The translations under genes were made by a program, and so were the position numbers. Of a DNA stretch of 64,000 nucleotides, positions 58,961-64,000 are shown piece after piece (the first letter of the stretch is position 1; each line of letters starts with the position of its first letter). The stretch comes from an uncultured Desulfatiglans sp. (GTDB lineage: Bacteria; Desulfobacterota; DSM-4660; Desulfatiglandales; Desulfatiglandaceae), in the NCBI GenBank assembly GCA_900498135.1, contig LR026961.1, positions 1,518,375-1,582,374 on the forward strand, in the 5' to 3' direction. The notes under the pieces are model-generated. The model was given only the letters and a program-made list of their open reading frames with translations, did not search any database and was not told where the DNA came from.

Positions 58961-60451
58961 TCATAGCTGGAACGCAAAGTCTTTACGGGTGAATAACGAA
59001 AGGCAGGCATCGACGGCTTTTTCGTCGAAGTGAATTCCTTTTTTCTTTTCTATCTCCTCCAACGCGGCGGCGATACCGAGCGACGGCCGGTAAGGACGAT
59101 GGGAGGCCATCGCCTCGACGACGTCAGCTACACTGAGGATCTTTGCCTCCGTCAGGATCTGATTACCGGAAAGACCGTTCGGATACCCAGAGCCATCGAT
59201 TTTTTCGTGATGCTGAAAGACAATCTCGGCTATGGGCCAGGGAAACGGGATTTCTCTCAGGATTTCATACCCACTGCGGGCGTGGGTCTGGATGAACATG
59301 ATCTCGATTTCGGTCAAGTTGCCGGGCTTGCTCAGGATCTCAGCAGGAACGGAAATCTTGCCGACATCATGAATCAGGGCTGCGAGGTAAAGTCCCTGGA
59401 TCTTTTCATCGGGAAGATCGAGGGCTTCAGCGATAGCTTTCGACAGATCGGCAACGCGCTGCTGGTGGCCGGCTGTGTACGGATCGCGTTTTTCCACAGC
59501 GGAGGCCATCGCTTGAATGGTGCCCCGTATCGTCGTTTGAAGCTGCTGCAGGTTCCTTTCCAACTCCCTTTCCATCTGCTTGCGCTGCGTGACGTCTCTG
59601 AGGGAGGCAAGAAAGGCGGTTTTCCCTTCCCACTTGGTTTCCACAAACCGCACCTCGGCGACCCGAAAGGTGTCGCGGTCAGCTATTTCCATTTCGACAG
59701 GCTCTCCCCCCGTTTTAAGGGGGAGTTCAAAGGGCGTTTTGAAATCCGCCTCTCTTCCGCCGAAAAAAGATCGGGCGGCAGGGTTGACATAAAGCGCCTC
59801 GCCGACGGAGGAAAGGATGACAATCGCATCGGCGTTGCTCGAGATGATGTTTCGGAAATTGGCTTCGCTGGCGCGGAGCGCGGCTTCCGTTCTGGTGCGA
59901 TGTTCAACCTCTTTTTTCAGTTGGAGGTTGCTTTGCTTCAGGGCTGAGGTTCGCTGCTTCACCTGGACTTCAAGATTTTCCTGGATTCGCCGGTATTGCT
60001 GTTCTGCCAGCCATTTTCCGCCCAGGGCGGCGGCCAGTTGAAGAATCTCTTGCGGATGGAATGGTTTCTGGATGTAGAGCAATTTATCAGGCGGCATGAT
60101 TTTGCGGGAGATGTCTGTCAGATCGCAGCCGCTGTAACCAGTAGCGAGCACGATGTTGACGTCTGGGTCCATCCCGCGGATTATCTGAGCCGTGGAGATG
60201 CCATCCGGGCCGGGCGGCATGTTGATGTCGAGCAGAATCAGGGCGTAAGGGTCATGCTCGAGCAGCGACGCACGGACGTGCTCTACCGCCTCGTCCCCCT
60301 GTTGGCAGATGCTTGTCTCGAAGTAATAAGGGATAGACTGATACGCATTTGAATGACTGTCGAATCGAAGGATCTCCCTGTAGAGCTCGAGAATGACCTC
60401 TTCATCATCGACACCCAGGACCCGGATACGTTCTCTTGAAGTTATGCCCAA
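58961..60451 (-). CDS. Response regulator with PAS and HD-GYP domains (cyclic-di-GMP phosphodiesterase type)
   Basis: The 496-residue protein has a receiver domain of about 140 residues (VDDEEVILELYREIL, phospho-Asp ALILLDINMPPG, IQKPFHPQEIL). A coiled-coil linker and a PAS domain follow (ASEANFRNIISSNADAIVIL...). Residues about 310-490 are an HD-GYP domain with AGHQQRVADL, HDVGK, HARSGYEILREI, FQHHEKIDGSGYPNGLSG and VADVVEAMASHRPYRP. The HD pair and GYP triad are intact, so cyclic-di-GMP hydrolysis is expected. No cognate kinase is adjacent. Confidence 0.93.
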   Translation of the reverse strand: MGITSRERIRVLGVDDEEVILELYREILRFDSHSNAYQSIPYYFETSICQQGDEAVEHVRASLLEHDPYALILLDINMPPGPDGISTAQIIRGMDPDVNIVLATGYSGCDLTDISRKIMPPDKLLYIQKPFHPQEILQLAAALGGKWLAEQQYRRIQENLEVQVKQRTSALKQSNLQLKKEVEHRTRTEAALRASEANFRNIISSNADAIVILSSVGEALYVNPAARSFFGGREADFKTPFELPLKTGGEPVEMEIADRDTFRVAEVRFVETKWEGKTAFLASLRDVTQRKQMERELERNLQQLQTTIRGTIQAMASAVEKRDPYTAGHQQRVADLSKAIAEALDLPDEKIQGLYLAALIHDVGKISVPAEILSKPGNLTEIEIMFIQTHARSGYEILREIPFPWPIAEIVFQHHEKIDGSGYPNGLSGNQILTEAKILSVADVVEAMASHRPYRPSLGIAAALEEIEKKKGIHFDEKAVDACLSLFTRKDFAFQL

Positions 60452-60980
60452 AATTCCCCCTTCTCATCTCTGGCAGCTTTCCCGATCACGGCCCGGGCTG
60501 AATTCTCCGCTTGTAAGCAACGGGAGGGCATGGCCTTGACCGGTCTCGTTGTATGTCTTTCGATCCCCCAGTGTGCCGGAGCGACTCCTGGATAGGAAGC
60601 AGCCTGCACCGGGCGATTACCGCCGGAACCAACCGGTTTGCCCCTAGCCGATCTCAGAGGCCATTTTCACTTTTGTCTTTGCGCCTGATGTCCTTTTTTC
60701 GAATGGACTCTATATACCAAAAAAGGAATGGTAAATGAAAGGTGGAAGCAGGACAGTGGGAAAACCGAATAACCGGGGGCCTGATACCGTGTCCGGTTGC
60801 GGAATCCAGCCCTTCGGGATGGACCGGACTCTATTTTTCTTGTCTTGCCGGTCGCAGTGATATATGGAGACAGTAACCCTTTTCTCGTTCCCGGCAAAGA
60901 GAGAAGCCCTTCGAGTCGCGTGGCTGTCGAAGGTACGGCTGTGCATAGAATTTCGGATACAGAATTCAGCAGGAGGTCTG
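60452..60980. other. Intergenic region upstream of the TRAP operon
   Basis: In these 529 bp I see no gene and no convincing promoter. The stretch 60700-60745 is AT-rich (TCTATATACCAAAAAAGGAATGG). Frames that start here lead into dctP but encode unlikely sequence. Confidence 0.5.
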
Positions 60981-61991
60981 ATGATGATTAAGCGGTTGAT
61001 ACAGCTATCGTTCTGTTTGTTAGGACTGTTCGGCGCGGTGCTGATGCCCGCCGGCGCGGAGGCATCGGCGGAGAAACTGACGTTCAGCATCTTTTTCCCG
61101 CCGACGCATGCCCAGGCGAAGGTGGCCATGGATTTTGCGAAAGAGATCGAAAAGCGGACCCAAAACCGCGTCGAGATCACGTGTTTTCCGGGAGGTACCC
61201 TGACCGGTGCCTCTCAGGTCTATGACGGGGTGGTCAACGGCATCAGCGATCTGGGTAATTCCTGTTTTGCCTACACGCGCGGACGATTTCCCGTGATGGC
61301 AGTGGTCGATCTGCCTTTGGGGTATCTCAACGGCCTCGTGGCGAGCCGGGTTGCGGACACCTTTGCCATGGAGACCAGGCCGGAGGAACTCGATGATGTC
61401 AAAGTCCTTTACGTTCATGCGCATGGGCCGGGTCTTCTCCACACCCGGAAGCCGGTTCAGACGTTGGAAGACCTGAAAGGGATGAAGATCCGTGCCACCG
61501 GCCTGAGCGCAAAGATCGTCGAGGCCCTGGGTGCTGTTCCTGTAGCGATGCCGCAGGGTGGAACCTATGAAGCCCTTCAGAAAGGGGTGGTCGAGGGGAC
61601 CTTCGGTCCGATAGAGGTGCTGAAAGGGTGGAAACAGGGCGAGGTGATCCAGTACACGACCGAATGTTTCAACGTCGGATACACGACCGCCATGTTCGTT
61701 GTCATGAATCTGCAGAAATGGAATGCACTCCCCGATGATATCAAGAAGATCATCGATGCCGCCAGCCGGGAATGGGTCGATATCCATGGACGTGCCTGGG
61801 ACGATGCGGATCGGGAAGGCCGTGAATACACTTTGGGCCTGGGGAACAAGATCATTCCCCTTTCGCCGGAAGAAAGCTCAAAATGGCGAGCAGCTGTCAA
61901 GCCGGTCATCGATGATTACATCGAGACGACGCCGGATGGTCAGACACACGTGGATCGGATCCAGGGTATTCTGAACAAATATCAACCTTGA
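60981..61991 (+). CDS. TRAP transporter solute-binding protein, DctP family
   Basis: The 336-residue periplasmic protein has a signal peptide (LIQLSFCLLGLFGAVLMPAGAEA) and the DctP fold pattern: FSIFFPPTHAQAKVAMDFAKEIEKRT, LTGASQVYDGVVNGISDLG, and the signature TLEDLKGMKIRATG around residue 165, whose Arg binds carboxylates. ATG 60981 has a perfect AGGAGGT upstream, unlike the earlier in-frame ATG at 60864. It captures an organic acid for the two membrane subunits that follow. Confidence 0.94.
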   Translation: MMIKRLIQLSFCLLGLFGAVLMPAGAEASAEKLTFSIFFPPTHAQAKVAMDFAKEIEKRTQNRVEITCFPGGTLTGASQVYDGVVNGISDLGNSCFAYTRGRFPVMAVVDLPLGYLNGLVASRVADTFAMETRPEELDDVKVLYVHAHGPGLLHTRKPVQTLEDLKGMKIRATGLSAKIVEALGAVPVAMPQGGTYEALQKGVVEGTFGPIEVLKGWKQGEVIQYTTECFNVGYTTAMFVVMNLQKWNALPDDIKKIIDAASREWVDIHGRAWDDADREGREYTLGLGNKIIPLSPEESSKWRAAVKPVIDDYIETTPDGQTHVDRIQGILNKYQP

Positions 61992-62545
61992 CCCTGCGGG
62001 TTCTTCCCTGTAACACCCCCGTCGACGTTCAACGTACTGCCATTTTTCTGGATTCCCTGATGGAATGGATCGAAAGGGCTGGTAGAATGGCCGCTCGCGT
62101 GCTTTTCTGGATCGCCGGAGCGGCCATTGTGTTTATGATGCTTTTGACTTGCGCAGACGTAATTCTGCGCTATTTTCGCATGCCCATTCCGGGGACCTAC
62201 GAGCTGGTGTGCTATCTCGGGGCTTTGGGGGTGGGGTTCGCCATGGCTCACACCTCTGTGGAAAAAGGGCATGTGGCCGTGAGCGTTCTGGTCAGGCTTT
62301 TGCCCAGGCGGGCGCAGGGGTTTATCGGGTCCGTAACCGTATTCTTCAGCCTGGTATTCTTTATGCTGATCAGTTGGCAATCCTGGTCCTATGCCGATCA
62401 ATTGCGCCGCTCCGGCGAGGTTTCCCTGACGCTTCAGCTCCCTTTCCATCCCTTTGTCTATGGCATCGCCGTCGCCGCCGGGGCCGTCTTTTTCGTGCTC
62501 CTGGGGGACCTGGCACGGCAGATCAAGAAGGTCTTCGCCGCATGA
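61988..62545 (+). CDS. TRAP transporter small permease, DctQ family
   Basis: The 185-residue (or 161-residue) protein has four predicted spans with the DctQ pattern ILRYFRMPIPGTYELVCYLGALGVGFAMAHTSVEKGHVAV. A TTG at 61988 overlaps the dctP stop and gives coupling; an ATG at 62060 (MEWIERAGR) is a more usual start and lacks a good ribosome-binding site. The stop overlaps the dctM start. Confidence 0.9.
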   Translation: MTLRVLPCNTPVDVQRTAIFLDSLMEWIERAGRMAARVLFWIAGAAIVFMMLLTCADVILRYFRMPIPGTYELVCYLGALGVGFAMAHTSVEKGHVAVSVLVRLLPRRAQGFIGSVTVFFSLVFFMLISWQSWSYADQLRRSGEVSLTLQLPFHPFVYGIAVAAGAVFFVLLGDLARQIKKVFAA

Positions 62546-63843
62546 GCCTCACGACCATTGGAATCATAGGCCTTTGTCTTCTGGTCGTGCTGCTTTTTTC
62601 CCGGATGCCCGTCGGATTCGTGATGGGGTTTCTCGGTTTTCTAGGGTTCAGCTATGTCGTGAATGTTCAGGCGGGTCTGACGCTGCTGGCGAGGGATGTC
62701 TGGGATATATTTTCTTCTTACGGTCTGACGGTGATACCGCTGTTCGTGTTCATGGGGCAGATCGCCTTTCATGCCGGCATCAGCCGCAGGCTCTATGATT
62801 CAGCCTATGTCGTCCTGGGGCATCGACCCGGGGGGTTGGCCATGGCCACGGTCGGCGCGTGTGCCGGGTTTTCGGCGATCTCGGGCTCGACCAATGCCAC
62901 CGCGGCCACCATGGCCACCGTGACCTTGCCGGAGATGAAACGCTACCGTTACGATCTCGGCCTTGCCACCGGGACGGTGGCGGCAGCCGGAAGCCTGGGG
63001 ATTCTGATCCCCCCGAGCGTGATCTTCATCGTTTACGGGATCATGACCGAGCAGTCGATCGGGAAGCTTTTCGCGGCCGGTATATTGCCGGGGATCCTGC
63101 TCTCTTGCCTGTTCATGCTGGTCATCATACTCCGGGTGCGTTTGAATCCCGGGCTCGCACCCCCAGGGCCGAAAAGCACCTTCAAGGAAAAAATGCGCTC
63201 CTTTGCGGGGATTGGCGAGACACTGCTGATCTTTGCGCTGGTGATGGGAGGGATCTTCTGCGGGATCTTCACACCCACGGAGGCGGCGGCGATAGGGGCC
63301 TTCCTGACCATGGCGATCTCCATCCTGAGAGGGCAGCTGACCTGGGAAGGTTTCGTCCGCTCCTTGTCCGACACCACCCGCATCAGCTGCATGGTGATGG
63401 TGATTGTCATGGGGGCTGTCGTCTTCGGGCACTTCATGGCCATCACGAGGGTCCCCTATGACCTGGCCAATTGGGTTGGCGCATTGCCGCTGCCGCGTTA
63501 CGCCATCATGATGGTGATCATCCTGGTCTACCTCATGGGGGGCTGTTTCATGGATTCTCTGGCCATGGTGATGCTGACCATCCCCATCTTCTTTCCGGTG
63601 GCCCAGAACCTCGGGTTCGACCCCATTTGGTTCGGGGTGGTCATCGTCCTGGTGACCGAGATGGGTGTGATTACCCCTCCCGTGGGCGTGAATGTATATG
63701 TCGTCTATGGGGTTGCCAAAGACGTGCCCCTCGAAACGATTTTCAAAGGCGTCCTCCCGATGCTGGCCGCCCTCCTGATCTGCAATATCCTGCTGATCCT
63801 GTTTCCCGAAATCGCCCTTTTCCTGCCCGGTCTGATGCGTTGA
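62542..63843 (+). CDS. TRAP transporter large permease, DctM family
   Basis: The 433-residue sodium-coupled permease has about twelve spans and the DctM motifs LFSRMPVGFVMGFLG, GLTVIPLFVFMGQIAFHAG, GACAGFSAISGSTNATAATM, GILIPPSVIFIVYG, IFTPTEAAAIGAFLT, GGCFMDSLAMVMLTIPIFFP and EMGVITPPVGVNVYVV. Its ATG overlaps the dctQ stop (ATGA). With dctP and dctQ it forms a complete TRAP uptake system for an organic acid that is not identifiable from sequence. Confidence 0.95.
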   Translation: MSLTTIGIIGLCLLVVLLFSRMPVGFVMGFLGFLGFSYVVNVQAGLTLLARDVWDIFSSYGLTVIPLFVFMGQIAFHAGISRRLYDSAYVVLGHRPGGLAMATVGACAGFSAISGSTNATAATMATVTLPEMKRYRYDLGLATGTVAAAGSLGILIPPSVIFIVYGIMTEQSIGKLFAAGILPGILLSCLFMLVIILRVRLNPGLAPPGPKSTFKEKMRSFAGIGETLLIFALVMGGIFCGIFTPTEAAAIGAFLTMAISILRGQLTWEGFVRSLSDTTRISCMVMVIVMGAVVFGHFMAITRVPYDLANWVGALPLPRYAIMMVIILVYLMGGCFMDSLAMVMLTIPIFFPVAQNLGFDPIWFGVVIVLVTEMGVITPPVGVNVYVVYGVAKDVPLETIFKGVLPMLAALLICNILLILFPEIALFLPGLMR

Positions 63844-64000
63844 GGAAAGGAGCGCGCAGAGCTTCAGACCTTTCCGATTTTGATGCGGGCAGGATATTTC
63901 CCTTTCTGACGGATTTGCCTGTTCCCGTGCGGGACGAATTCACGATGGCACGGTCCACAGAGTCCTGTTCGTCCCCGCGGCAGGGTATTGTGAACAGGTT
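63844..64000. other. Window end, nothing identified
   Basis: After the dctM stop there are 157 bp. GAGGAAAGGAG directly follows the stop, but no good start codon comes after it in a frame I can support. A frame from ATG 63954 runs to the edge and is too short to judge. Confidence 0.3.

Noticed and set aside
60864-60980. N-terminal extension of dctP from ATG 60864
   Set aside because: A perfect AGGAGGT precedes ATG 60981 and the signal peptide starts there; the extension would bury it.

Overview
The window looks like a chromosomal segment of a GC-rich, Gram-negative anaerobe. A sulfate-reducing or syntrophic member of the Desulfobacterota (old Deltaproteobacteria) fits best, but this is inference from gene content with no marker phylogeny. 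Supporting genes are an LPS-assembly LptD, a TolC/RND pump, a SulP anion transporter inside a large two-component cluster, an SLC13-type anion carrier, a TRAP carboxylate transporter, a phosphofructokinase with pyrophosphate-type residues, DUF3795 and DUF134 proteins, and an exosortase H.

Layout. 1-3.3 kb: an IS1634-type transposase cut by the window edge abuts a branched-chain amino-acid-type ABC permease and its binding protein. 3.8-13.6 kb: housekeeping genes, namely SAM hydrolase, an HNH nuclease, tadA, two tRNA-Ser genes, the dnaX-ybaB-recR operon with a translationally coupled FAD oxidase, phosphofructokinase, and an uppP plus DUF368/PopT pair that together would recycle undecaprenyl phosphate. 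13.6-23.4 kb: lptD-folC and a tolC-mfp-rnd efflux operon, all on the minus strand. 23.8-28.5 kb: asnA with an APS-kinase-like gene, DUF134, a YajD-like HNH protein, phosphoglucomutase and DUF2905. 28.7-41.3 kb: mostly minus strand, with an SGNH hydrolase, a UbiB-like kinase with a small phasin-like partner, an Slp lipoprotein, Nudix, two helicases, a CaCA antiporter and a zinc-ribbon/Yip1 protein. 41.8-46.6 kb: histidine phosphatase (predicted leaderless), CBS protein, SLC13 carrier and a beta-helix hexapeptide-repeat protein.

46.6-57.4 kb is a dense signalling block. On the plus strand a histidine kinase is followed by an NtrC-type regulator broken into two reading frames around an imperfect duplication of 25 codons. 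Converging from the minus strand are a TetR regulator (with a predicted operator over its own promoter), a SulP transporter with an extra domain of about 130 residues, a fusion of cytidylate-kinase-like, BON and receiver domains, two histidine kinases (one degenerate) and two single-domain receivers. 57.4-58.7 kb holds a membrane protein with an HELLH motif next to exosortase H. 59-63.8 kb has an HD-GYP response regulator and a dctPQM TRAP operon.

A dispersed palindromic repeat runs through the window. Two nearly complete copies are 168-170 bp, a third is slightly degenerate, and at least six others are partial. Each full copy has CCATCCGGAAATGG-type ends, a large central stem-loop and a second small hairpin. 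The full copies sit in the leaders of folC, a DinG-like helicase gene and the beta-helix gene. The strongest candidates for something undescribed are this repeat family, the SulP/kinase-receiver signalling cluster with its split regulator, and the exosortase H plus HELLH protein pair.
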